This document shows positions 32,982 through 41,202 of a DNA stretch of 64,000 bases, in pieces. The stretch is from [Actinomadura] parvosata subsp. kistnae (GTDB lineage Bacteria; Actinomycetota; Actinomycetes; Streptosporangiales; Streptosporangiaceae). The notes under the pieces were generated by a model that made no database searches, was not told the origin of the DNA, and worked only from the letters and a program-made list of their open reading frames with translations. Both the position numbers and the translations under genes were made by a program. The stretch lies in assembly GCF_900323885.1 (NCBI RefSeq), contig NZ_OOHJ01000015.1, positions 124,001 to 188,000 of the forward strand. The letters are read 5' to 3'. Position 1 is the first letter of the stretch; every line of letters begins with the position of its first letter.

Positions 32982-35549
32982 GTGGAGACGATGGTACTGC
33001 TCTTGAGGGCCACGAACATCGAGGGCGCGGGAAGCTGGCGCTGGGAGCTGACGGGCGCCAGCCAGCCATGGGATCGGAACGTCGGCCTCGATTCCAGGGC
33101 CGACGAGTACCAGGGATTCCATGACACCTACGCGTACCTGAACCACAGCACCGCCGCGGAGCGCACGTTCCGCGACGACGAGGCCAGGATCAAGCGGCTT
33201 GGCGACTGGATCGGCAACCATGCCTACGACAACGAGCTGCCTGTCCTGATCCAGGACAAGCTCGTGCGCGTCCAGATCCAGCAGAACAGCACCTCGCTGC
33301 TGGGACACGCCATGGACCTGGCCCGCATCGGCGACAGATGGCTGTTCGATCATCTCGCCGCGTTCGTGCACCAGAGCGACTCCAGCGGTGCGAAGCCTTT
33401 CGCGGGGGACAAGAGGAAAGCCGACACCGCGCGGGTGCTCGCCTGGTTCGCGGAGCCTGACCCGTCCTCTCCCTTCACCCTGCACAGGGAGCGGCGGCAG
33501 CTCGAGAAGGTGATCGACGATGCCTCCCAGGTGCCGATCGAGCTGAAGGTCCTGCAGTACGGCGTGACCCGGGACAGGCTCTTGGCTGTGATCCAAGAGC
33601 ACCCCCACTGGGACGTGGTGCACATCGCCAGTCGCGGCAGCGGGGACGTGCTGCCCCTGGTCACGGCAGATGGCCGCGCCGATTCCATCCGGCTGGACGA
33701 ACTGGCAGACCTGCTCGCGCCGACCCGGTCACGGTTGAAACTGCTCGCCCTCTGGCTCAACCGCAACAGCGCGCGCACCATCGCGCGGACGCTGCGCCGG
33801 CTCGGGATCGGGAACACGGATTCGGCCGGACAGCCGAACGACCTGCCCGCTGGCTCGGCCAAGATCTGCGAGCTGGCGTGGAACCTCGCCAGAGATCTCG
33901 ACACAGGAGTACTGGCGTTCAGGCACCCGACCACGGACGATTTCGCGGCCGAGCTGACGGAGCACTTCTACAGCGGGCTGCTCAACCAGATGAATCTCAT
34001 CGATCGAGCGTTCGTCTTCGCCATGCGTCTGTGCGGCGGCGCCGAGAGCTCCCATCGCTCGCCTTGCTCGATCGCCGCACCCGTGCTGTTCGGCGCGATC
34101 AGCGAGAACGAGGACCGACGGGTGTGCCGCGCCAGGATGGCGGCCGGCCATCGCCATGAAGTGCCCGGATACCTTCCCCCGGTGCCCGATCGCCTGTTCG
34201 GGCACGCGGACACGCTCCTCGAAGCCAGCGCGGCCCTGTTGCCCGGCTCGTCCCGTAGCGGCGTCCTGCTGCACGAGCGTCCGGGATCAGGGGCCACCAC
34301 ATGCGCGAAGGAGCTGGCCTACCAGCATCGTCAGTGGTTCGACCTGGTCCTGTGGTGGCAGGCACGACCGGATTTCGAGCAGCCGCGAGAGGCGATGCTG
34401 GACCTGATCGGGTTCTGGTCCGAGGAGCTGTCGAACTACGGGATGAAGATGCCGGACCAGCCCACGAGCAAGCGGTTCGTGCATGAGCTGCTACGCGCGA
34501 TGGCAGCGGGCAAGTTCCTCCTTGTACTAGACAACCTGGACGAGCTCTTGGACGGGGACACCTGGGAGGACGAGGGCTTCGGCATCTTCCTCCAGCGCCT
34601 GGTCTCGGCCGCGGGCCGGAGCAGGATCATCCTGGTCAGCCGCCGCGTACCGGCCGATCTGGACACAGTCCGCATGTCCGTGGTTCCGGTAGGGCCGCTC
34701 AAGGCCACGGAATCCGCTCTCCTGCTGCGCAGCCTCCCGAGCCTGCGAAAGCTGATTCATGAAGACAGACCGATGCCGTCGTTCGCCTCGGAGGCGGCGG
34801 TCACGGGAACGACTGCAGGGCCGATGGACACGCTTGAGGCGATACAACGGGAGCTGGCGGGGCAGATCCACTGCCTCGCGGGTGGCCGGCCCAAACTGCT
34901 CGTCGCCGCCGACGTACTGGCCGGGCAGCCCGAATTCGCGCTCCACGCCAGGTCGAAGCCGCACCTGCTGCCACGCGTCTGCGCGGCTCTCCAGCACGAC
35001 CCGGATTCCGAGGTCTGGACCGCTTTCATCGAGATCGCCGCGCTCCTGGAGCGCTGGGCAGAGAGGCAGGCAGACATGAAAGATCTGATCTCGCGCATCG
35101 ACGGCCTCGGTGACCTCGAAGCCGCCCGGGCCCTCGCGTACGTCCTGGAGATCGAGGACATGTCTGACGCGGAACGCACCAAGCTGGAGCGGGAAGGCAA
35201 GGAGAAGGCGGCCGTGGTCGCCGGCGACGGCACGCTGCCCGAAAGCCCTGGCGGGGATCCGGTTCATGAGGGCGAGCTGGCCCGCGGCACGCTGCGTTTC
35301 CTGGCCACTAAGGACGCCACGATGGCGAAGGTGGAGCGGGCCGTGGCCATGCCGAGCTCGCCTCTTCGCCACGATCCGCTGATCGTCGCGGCCGTTTGCG
35401 GGCTTGCCTTCCTCGCGCTGTCCCGCTTCGGCTTCAAGATCCGCAAGGATGAGCAGAGCGGCCGTTCCTACGAGATCGAGTACCGCCCCGTGCCCGACGA
35501 CGCGATGGACAAGCTCCTCGCCTTGATCAAGAACTTCATCCCCCAATGA
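32982..35549 (+). CDS. CHAT-STAND paralog with both catalytic sites lost
   Basis: The 855-residue protein is a full-length paralog of its upstream neighbour: GSWRWEL near residue 18, CHAT fold, ATPase fold. The CHAT histidine is replaced (HIASRG; His to Arg218) and the Cys position reads LNRNS (Asn260). The P-loop reads ERPGSGAT (432-439), with Ala in place of the Walker lysine, while Walker B FLLVLD (512-517) remains. The C-terminus is short, without the long helical repeats, and has a hydrophobic stretch (LIVAAVCGLAFLALSRFGF) about 40 residues from the end. It looks like a regulatory or scaffold pseudo-protease. GTG 32982 or ATG 32991 may be the start. Its stop overlaps the next gene (ATGA). 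Confidence 0.82.
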   Translation: METMVLLLRATNIEGAGSWRWELTGASQPWDRNVGLDSRADEYQGFHDTYAYLNHSTAAERTFRDDEARIKRLGDWIGNHAYDNELPVLIQDKLVRVQIQQNSTSLLGHAMDLARIGDRWLFDHLAAFVHQSDSSGAKPFAGDKRKADTARVLAWFAEPDPSSPFTLHRERRQLEKVIDDASQVPIELKVLQYGVTRDRLLAVIQEHPHWDVVHIASRGSGDVLPLVTADGRADSIRLDELADLLAPTRSRLKLLALWLNRNSARTIARTLRRLGIGNTDSAGQPNDLPAGSAKICELAWNLARDLDTGVLAFRHPTTDDFAAELTEHFYSGLLNQMNLIDRAFVFAMRLCGGAESSHRSPCSIAAPVLFGAISENEDRRVCRARMAAGHRHEVPGYLPPVPDRLFGHADTLLEASAALLPGSSRSGVLLHERPGSGATTCAKELAYQHRQWFDLVLWWQARPDFEQPREAMLDLIGFWSEELSNYGMKMPDQPTSKRFVHELLRAMAAGKFLLVLDNLDELLDGDTWEDEGFGIFLQRLVSAAGRSRIILVSRRVPADLDTVRMSVVPVGPLKATESALLLRSLPSLRKLIHEDRPMPSFASEAAVTGTTAGPMDTLEAIQRELAGQIHCLAGGRPKLLVAADVLAGQPEFALHARSKPHLLPRVCAALQHDPDSEVWTAFIEIAALLERWAERQADMKDLISRIDGLGDLEAARALAYVLEIEDMSDAERTKLEREGKEKAAVVAGDGTLPESPGGDPVHEGELARGTLRFLATKDATMAKVERAVAMPSSPLRHDPLIVAAVCGLAFLALSRFGFKIRKDEQSGRSYEIEYRPVPDDAMDKLLALIKNFIPQ

Positions 35550-37411
35550 TCGACAAGTACGGGCAGCGGCACCTGGTGCTGGAGGCCTCCGACTACCGCG
35601 CTCCCGGACAGTGGCGCTGGTCGCTGCTCGACGAGACCACTCCCGTCGGGGATCACCAGGTGAATCTCGCCCCCGAGGATGCGTGCCTCCTGCACGGCCG
35701 GCGGCTGTACCACCACGTACGACACGACACCGATCTCGACGACCTGCTCGGCAGCGAGGCACGGCTCGTCGCCGAAGTCGGCAGATGCATCGGGGACAAG
35801 TTGCTCGGCGACCTGCGCCAGGAGCTGATCAGGCACACCCCTGCCCTGGTGGAGGTGCGGGTGCCGGCCAAGGCCCGCGGGCTGCACGACCTACCGCTGG
35901 AGATCGGCCACGTCCGCGGCGAGCCGCTCATCACGCAGGGGGTCACGCTGGTGCACGCGCCGACGGGCGCGCCCCCGCTGCCCGACAAGTCGGGCGTCGA
36001 TGAGCCGCTCCGGGCACTGGCTGTCTTCAGCCTGCCTTACGACGAGGATCTCCTGGAGCTTCGTGCGCAGCGCAAGGAGCTGGTCGAGTTGTTCTCCGGC
36101 CTGCAAGCGCAGGGCCGCCAGGCCACGCTGAAGGTGCTGCAGTGGCGCGTCACGGAGAAGTCGCTCGACGACGCCATGCAGCAGGCCTTCGGGTGGGACG
36201 TCGTGCACTTCTTCGGCCACGGGCTGGTCGACGCGCTGGTGATCCAGCAGGACGACGGGAGCCAGGCCAGGCTGCGCTACACCGAGCTGCGCAAGCGGCT
36301 GGAGCCGACCAGGCACCGGCTGAAGCTGGTCGTCCTCTCATCCTGTTTCTCCGCCGGCACCCCAGATCCCGGCATGCTGCCGATCGCCGAGCAACTCGCC
36401 GCCGAGTTCGGCTGCGCGGTAATCGGCATGCGGTACGACCTGGGCGGGGATTTCTCCCAGCGGCTGACCCGGCGGCTCTACGACGCCATGCTGCGCCTGG
36501 GGCAGCCGCTCACCAGGGCCCTCCAATGGGCCGTCAAGGAAGCCGCGGCCCCGCCGTACGGCAGCGCCTCCCCGCCCCGGTCGGTGGCGGTTCCGGTCGT
36601 GTACGGCACGCGGGCGCTGAACCTCGTGCTGGCGCCGACGGTCGAGCCGCCGTCGATGAGGATCAACGTGCCCATGGCGTACTTCGAGCGCCAGCCCCCG
36701 TCCTTCGTGGGCCGGGCCAGGGAGATGGCACTCGCCGACCGCGCCATCACGGATGACGCCTCCGCGGGAGTGCTCTTCTACGGCTCGCCCGGGGTGGGTA
36801 CGACGGCGTGCGCGCTGGAGCTGGCCTACAGCCACCCGGCCACATTCGGTACGCTGTTGTGGCACTCGATCGACTTGCCGGGCAACCGCATCGCTGGCGC
36901 GCTCGACCGCCTGGCCGAGCACCTGGACGGCCAGTTGGAAGCGCTCGAGTTGCGTGCGGCGCTGCGCGAGCCCGGCAAGCTCGCTGCGCGGCTGCGCCTC
37001 ATCGAGGCCTTCCTGCGCGACCAGGTGGCGGTCCTCACGGTCATCGACAATGTCACCGCCCTCCTTGACGAGCCCAGCGGCCAATGGCGGGACAAGCGCT
37101 GGCCGGCCATTATGAACGCCCTCAGCGGCGGTGGACGGTCCCGTCTGCTGCTGACCGGCGGGGCCCTGCCACCGGGGCTCCCGACAGGGCTCCTCCCCAT
37201 ACAGATCAAGCCGATGACCCGGCGGGAGGCCGTGCTGTACGCGCGCGGACTCGCCCCTCTCAAACCGCTCTTCCACTCGGACCCCAGCGGACTGGCCACC
37301 ATCCTGACCACCGCAGCAGGCAATCCGAAGACCATCGCCGACGCGACACTTCCCATCAGCGGTACCTGCGATCCGGAGTACCTTCGAATCATCAGGGAGT
37401 TCGCCCACTGA
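35546..37411 (+). CDS. CHAT-STAND paralog, protease dyad kept but P-loop lysine lost
   Basis: The 621-residue protein starts at an ATG overlapping the previous stop codon by four bases. It repeats the architecture: GQWRWSL (residues 21-27), CHAT dyad His225 (HFFGHG) and Cys267 (LSSCFS), SFVGR box (386-390), and a P-loop GSPGVGTT (413-420) with Thr419 where Lys is expected. A hydrophobic strand ending in Asp (VAVLTVID) marks Walker B. It ends soon after the ATPase core, with no repeat domain. By motif it could be a protease whose activation does not depend on its own ATP hydrolysis, possibly through mixed assembly with the first protein. That role is inference. Confidence 0.83.
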   Translation: MIDKYGQRHLVLEASDYRAPGQWRWSLLDETTPVGDHQVNLAPEDACLLHGRRLYHHVRHDTDLDDLLGSEARLVAEVGRCIGDKLLGDLRQELIRHTPALVEVRVPAKARGLHDLPLEIGHVRGEPLITQGVTLVHAPTGAPPLPDKSGVDEPLRALAVFSLPYDEDLLELRAQRKELVELFSGLQAQGRQATLKVLQWRVTEKSLDDAMQQAFGWDVVHFFGHGLVDALVIQQDDGSQARLRYTELRKRLEPTRHRLKLVVLSSCFSAGTPDPGMLPIAEQLAAEFGCAVIGMRYDLGGDFSQRLTRRLYDAMLRLGQPLTRALQWAVKEAAAPPYGSASPPRSVAVPVVYGTRALNLVLAPTVEPPSMRINVPMAYFERQPPSFVGRAREMALADRAITDDASAGVLFYGSPGVGTTACALELAYSHPATFGTLLWHSIDLPGNRIAGALDRLAEHLDGQLEALELRAALREPGKLAARLRLIEAFLRDQVAVLTVIDNVTALLDEPSGQWRDKRWPAIMNALSGGGRSRLLLTGGALPPGLPTGLLPIQIKPMTRREAVLYARGLAPLKPLFHSDPSGLATILTTAAGNPKTIADATLPISGTCDPEYLRIIREFAH

Positions 37412-37495
37412 ACCCTCTGGCCTCTTGGTGACAGCCTCGATTCTCGCTGGTCGTGCCCGAGGGGCGGGCGCACAATGGGACGCGAGGAGGGGATT

Positions 37496-37771
37496 GTGAG
37501 CAAGCGATCGCGAAGACGCCGTGCTCTCTCCAGTGGCGCGCCCGCGTGGCCGCCCGGCTTCGGCCCCGGCGAACCGCACTGGACCGAGCGTGACTACCCC
37601 CCGTTCGAGGATCCACCCGGAGGGACGGGCGGCGTGCGGGAGCCGCGCAGGCCCAAGCCCTCCCCGCCCGCCCTGGCGGCCGAGGCCGTGCCGCCCGAGC
37701 CGCCGGTCCGCGCCCGCGACCGCACGGAGCCGCCGCCCGAGGAGGTGACCAGGGCGTTAGCCGGAAGGTGA
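37496..37771 (+). CDS. small basic/proline-rich protein of unknown function
   Basis: This 91-residue open frame starts at a GTG with GAGGAGG five bases upstream, a strong ribosome-binding site that supports translation. It begins VSKRSRRRRALSSGAPAW and continues Pro/Gly/Arg-rich, with WTERDYPPFEDPPGG. It is probably disordered. It follows the CHAT set by 84 bp, but there is no evidence that it belongs to it. Confidence 0.5.
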   Translation: MSKRSRRRRALSSGAPAWPPGFGPGEPHWTERDYPPFEDPPGGTGGVREPRRPKPSPPALAAEAVPPEPPVRARDRTEPPPEEVTRALAGR

Positions 37772-37915
37772 GCCTCCCCTGCCGTTCGCAAGGGCGGCGA
37801 GGGTGAGATGTAAATTCGTCCTTTCGGAGGGCTCCATTCACGTTTCCGGATGGGACCATCTATGCAGGGATTTATCCCGACATGGTGTGATGCATCCCAG
37901 CCAGGACGGATATCG

Positions 37916-39100
37916 ATGTCAGAGACAGAAGAGTTCCCGCTCGTCCAGTTCATGCGCGACGGGTTCGACCCCGTGGGCGAGCTCGCGCGCATCCGGGCCG
38001 AGCACCCGGTCTTCCCCATGCAGATCCCGGGCGACCAGACCGTGTACCTCGTCACCCGCTGGGAGGACGTCCGCGCGGTGCTCGGCGACCACGAGCGCTT
38101 CAGCAACGACTTCGCGGGCGTGATCGGGCTCGGCTCCAACCAGGAGGACCCGGGCGGTCTCGGCTTCCGCGACCCGCCCGAGCACACGCGGCTGCGCAAG
38201 TACCTCACGCCCGAGTTCACCATGCGCCGCCTGCGCCGCCTGGAGCCGCGCATCGAGGCGATGGTGGCCGAGCACCTCGACCGCATCGAGGCCAAGGCCG
38301 CGGCCGGCGGGATGCCGGTGGACCTGGTGGAGGAGTTCTGCCTGCCGATCCCGTCGCTGGTCGTGTGCGAGCTGCTCGGCGTCCCGTACGAGGAGCGCGC
38401 CGACTTCGTCAAGATCAGCAAGGACCGCTTCGACTTCACCGCCGGGCCCGAGGCGTCACTGCAGGCCATCAACGACGCGATGACGTACCTGGTGGACCTC
38501 GTCGCCAGGGAGCGCCAGAACCCGGGCGACGGGCTGCTCGGCCAGCTCCTGCGCGAGCACGGCGACGACCTCGACGACCGCACGCTCGCCAGCATGGCCG
38601 ACGGCCTGCTCACCGGCGGCCACGACACCAGCACCAGCATGCTCGCGCTCGGCACGCTGTGGCTGCTGCGCAACCCCGAGCAGGCCGCCAAGGTGCGCGA
38701 GGTCGACGGCTACGTCGTGGACGTGGTCGAGGAGCTGCTGCGGTACATGACCGTCGTCCAGGTCGCCTTCCCGCGCTTCGCCCGCGACGACCTGGAGCTG
38801 CACGGCGTCCCCATCAAGAAGGGCGAGATGGTGCTGTGCTCGCTCACCGGCGCCAACCGCGACCCCGCGCTCGGCGGCGACATGGACGAGGTGCGCCCCG
38901 GCCGCGAGACGGCGGGCTCGCACCTGGCGTTCGGCCACGGCATCCACCGCTGCATCGGCGCGCCCCTGGCCCAGATGGAGATGCGCATCGCCTTCCCGGC
39001 GCTGCTGCGCCGCTTCCCCGGCCTGCGCGTCGCCGGCGAGGTGCCGTTCAGGGAACTCGCCATCGTGTACGGCGTCAAAGAGCTACCCGTCGCCTGGTAG
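37916..39100 (+). CDS. cytochrome P450
   Basis: The 394-residue protein shows the bacterial class I P450 signatures: the I-helix oxygen-binding motif GLLTGGHDTSTSMLALGT, the K-helix ExxR in VVEELLRYMT, and the haem-binding loop AFGHGIHRCIGAPLAQME with the proximal Cys. There is no fused reductase and no ferredoxin gene beside it, so electrons must come from elsewhere. The substrate cannot be read from sequence. ATG 37916 gives the usual N-terminus. It ends 18 bp before the HAD-like gene. Confidence 0.95.
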   Translation: MSETEEFPLVQFMRDGFDPVGELARIRAEHPVFPMQIPGDQTVYLVTRWEDVRAVLGDHERFSNDFAGVIGLGSNQEDPGGLGFRDPPEHTRLRKYLTPEFTMRRLRRLEPRIEAMVAEHLDRIEAKAAAGGMPVDLVEEFCLPIPSLVVCELLGVPYEERADFVKISKDRFDFTAGPEASLQAINDAMTYLVDLVARERQNPGDGLLGQLLREHGDDLDDRTLASMADGLLTGGHDTSTSMLALGTLWLLRNPEQAAKVREVDGYVVDVVEELLRYMTVVQVAFPRFARDDLELHGVPIKKGEMVLCSLTGANRDPALGGDMDEVRPGRETAGSHLAFGHGIHRCIGAPLAQMEMRIAFPALLRRFPGLRVAGEVPFRELAIVYGVKELPVAW

Positions 39101-39118
39101 AGCGGTTACGTTCGCTGT

Positions 39119-39865
39119 GTGACCGTCATCGACCTGACCGCGATCAGCGCCGTCGTCCTCGACACCGACGGCGTGGTCACCGACACTGCCCGCGGGCACG
39201 CGGCCGCCTGGAAACACGTCTTCGACGCGTTCCTGCGCGGCCGCTCGGCGCCGTTCGACATCCGCGGCGACTACCTGCGGCACGTCGACGGCCGCCCGCG
39301 CCTCGACGGCATCCGTACGTTCCTCGCCAGCCGCGGCATCACCCTGCCCGAAGGCTCGCCCGACGACGAGCCGGGCGCGCCCACCGTGCACGGGCTGGGC
39401 CTGGCCAAGGACCGCCTCTTCATGGAGCAGGTGGACAAGTACGGCGTCGCCGCCTTCCCCGCCACCGTGGCGCTGCTGCACGAGCTGCGGCACCGCGGCG
39501 CCCGCACCGCCGCCGTGTCCGCCAGCCTGCACGGGCGCAAGCTGGTCGGGTCCGCGGGGGTCATGCACCTGTTCGACCTGATGGTCGACGGCAACGACGC
39601 CGCGCTGCTGAACCTGCCCGGCACGCCCGACCCCGCGCTCTTCCTGGAGGCGGCGCGGCGGCTCGACCTGCCGGCGGCCAAGGTCGCCGTGGTGGCGTCG
39701 GCGCTGCCGGGGATCGAGGCCGGCAGGAAGGGCGGGTTCGGGGCGGTGATCGCGGTGGACGCCGAGAGCGGTGACGACGCTCCTGGTGCTGAGGGTGCTT
39801 GTGCCGTGGTGTCCGATCTGGGGGCGATCGAGGTGCGTGGGCGGGTTCTACCCTTGACGTCGTGA
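39119..39865 (+). CDS. HAD-superfamily protein (beta-phosphoglucomutase-like) with degenerate motifs
   Basis: The 248-residue protein has HAD motif I intact (VVLDTDGVVTDT, with the nucleophile Asp), the helical cap, and motif II near VSASLHGRKLV. Where relatives have GKP and an acidic pair (ED), this protein reads GTPDPALFLEAA and VVASALPGIEAG. The motif III lysine and motif IV acidic residues are therefore missing, which should cripple phosphoryl transfer. It may be a binding or regulatory relative of beta-phosphoglucomutase. TACGTT six bases before the GTG suggests a leaderless transcript independent of the P450. Its stop overlaps the DUF4031 start. Confidence 0.8.
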   Translation: MTVIDLTAISAVVLDTDGVVTDTARGHAAAWKHVFDAFLRGRSAPFDIRGDYLRHVDGRPRLDGIRTFLASRGITLPEGSPDDEPGAPTVHGLGLAKDRLFMEQVDKYGVAAFPATVALLHELRHRGARTAAVSASLHGRKLVGSAGVMHLFDLMVDGNDAALLNLPGTPDPALFLEAARRLDLPAAKVAVVASALPGIEAGRKGGFGAVIAVDAESGDDAPGAEGACAVVSDLGAIEVRGRVLPLTS

Positions 39866-40137
39866 CCGTTCTCATCGATCCGCCCAACTGGCCCGGGCCG
39901 CGCGGCCTCATGTGGTCCCACCTCGTCAGCGACCACTCGCTGGAGGAGCTGCACGCCTTCGCGGTGCGGCTCGGGGTGCCGGAGCGGGCGTTCGACCGCG
40001 ACCACTACGACGTGCCCGAGACCGTGCACGCGCGGGCCGTCGCCCTGGGGGCCGAGGCGGTCGGGTCGCAGGAGCTCCTACGGCGTCTCGTCGCCGCCGG
40101 GCTGCGCCGCCGCAAGCGCCGCCCGCAGGCGCGCTAG
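39862..40137 (+). CDS. DUF4031 domain protein
   Basis: The 91-residue protein begins VTVLIDPPNWPGPRGLMWSH and has LVSDHSLEELHAFAVRLGVP and DRDHYDVPETVHARAVALGA, the hallmarks of DUF4031, a small family of unknown function. Its GTG overlaps the HAD stop codon (GTGA), so the two are translationally coupled. The 3' 60 bp overlap the convergent HD-like gene. Confidence 0.85.
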   Translation: MTVLIDPPNWPGPRGLMWSHLVSDHSLEELHAFAVRLGVPERAFDRDHYDVPETVHARAVALGAEAVGSQELLRRLVAAGLRRRKRRPQAR

Positions 40138-40767
40138 CTCGCCCGTCATGTTGGCGCGGGCACGCTCCTCCCACAGGGCGCGGGCGCGGGGCGTGCGGTA
40201 AAGGGCGGGGGTGGCGAGCAGACGCCGCAGCACCGCCGACCGGCCCTCGGCGAACGCGACGTCCGGCACGTGGGCGTACTCCTGGCGGATCGCGCGCGCG
40301 TAGTCGTCGTAGGTGAGGGCGGCCGCGCGCCTGAAGTCGCCGGACGCCGCGCCGATCGCGCGCGTGCGGTCGCCGGAGGGCGGGGCGGCGAGGATGGCCA
40401 GGTCGGCGTCGCACAGGACGGCGCCGTTGCGGTCGCCGGGGCGGAGCGTGTCGTGGGCGGCGGTGAGGCGGACCAGCCTGGCCACCTCCGCCACCCGCCC
40501 CGCCGGGACGCCGCAGGCCGGCAGGCGTGCCTGGGCGAGCTGGGCGCTGCGCTCCTCGTCCCAGCCGGGACGGCCGTCGTAGACCGCGTCGTGGAACCAG
40601 GCCGCCAGGCGTACCGCCGCCAGGTCGGCCGCCTCGTCGGCGAGGTCGTCGATCGCGGCCAGGACGGCGGCGAGGTGGGTGCGCGTGTGGTAGCGCCGGT
40701 GCGGCTCCGCCCAGCGCGCGACCAGCTCGGCCCCGAGCGCGAGCGCGGCGGCCGACCCACCCGCCAC
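40078..40767 (-). CDS. HD-domain-like metal-dependent phosphohydrolase
   Basis: The protein shows an HD-like metal site: RWAEPHRRYHTRTHLAAVLA, then VRLAAWFHDAVYDGRPGWDE with the His-Asp pair, VRLTAAHDTL and CDADLAILAAP. Proteins of this kind are annotated as predicted metal-dependent HD phosphohydrolases; the substrate is unknown. The start is uncertain. I chose a GTG at 40767 that gives a family-like N-terminus, while the frame stays open to 40851. The gene tail overlaps DUF4031 by 60 bp, an unusually long convergent overlap. The GC-rich upstream DNA includes a 36-bp tandem repeat. Confidence 0.7.
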   Translation of the reverse strand: MAGGSAAALALGAELVARWAEPHRRYHTRTHLAAVLAAIDDLADEAADLAAVRLAAWFHDAVYDGRPGWDEERSAQLAQARLPACGVPAGRVAEVARLVRLTAAHDTLRPGDRNGAVLCDADLAILAAPPSGDRTRAIGAASGDFRRAAALTYDDYARAIRQEYAHVPDVAFAEGRSAVLRRLLATPALYRTPRARALWEERARANMTGELARLRAALAAAQPGGDETP

Positions 40768-41202
40768 CACGACCCAACCGCCCAGGAGCCCGCCCCAAGC
40801 ACCGCCGGGGGCAGCGCGCCGTCGGCTGTGGGTGCGCCGCCCTGCGCACACGCGCCTACTGAGTCGAGCACACCGTCATGGGCAGGCACAGCACCGGGCC
40901 CCGGCGCACCCCCGTGCACATGCGCAGCCCCGGGCCCCGGCGCACCCCCGTGCACATGCGCAGCCCGGGCTCCGGCGCACCCCCATGCGCAGCAGCGGCA
41001 TCACGTGCGGGCGCGCGGCCCTGAGCGGGCGAGCCGGGCGCAGGCGCGGTGACCGGCGCGGGCGGGCCGCCGTCCCGGGGCGCGGTGCCGGGCGTGGGCG
41101 AGGGGACGTTGGGGATCACGGTCCCACCGTACGTGGGCCGCGTGATGTTATCGTCCGAGGCATCGGGACGAATGCGGACAAGGAGCCACGGCGCCTGCCC
41201 CG
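40768..41202. other. intergenic region with tandem repeats
   Basis: About 430 bp separate the HD-like gene from the FMN-oxidase pseudogene. The region holds the 36-bp repeat (listed separately) and GC-rich DNA with no convincing gene. From about 41168 one frame encodes EPRRLPRWRELRRIV, which resembles the N-terminus of the downstream oxidase family but is in a different frame from the rest of that gene. Confidence 0.5.
40892..40992. repeat. 36-bp tandem repeat, 2.8 copies
   Basis: Two nearly identical 36-bp units (40892-40927 and 40928-40963) are followed by a 29-bp truncated copy (40964-40992). The unit contains GGGCCCCGGCGCACCCCCGT and ends CACATGCGCAG. Copies abut without spacers. Confidence 0.85.

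Noticed and set aside
40892-40992. CRISPR array with 36-bp repeats
   Set aside because: The repeat length is typical, but the copies abut with no spacers, the third is truncated and no cas gene is present.
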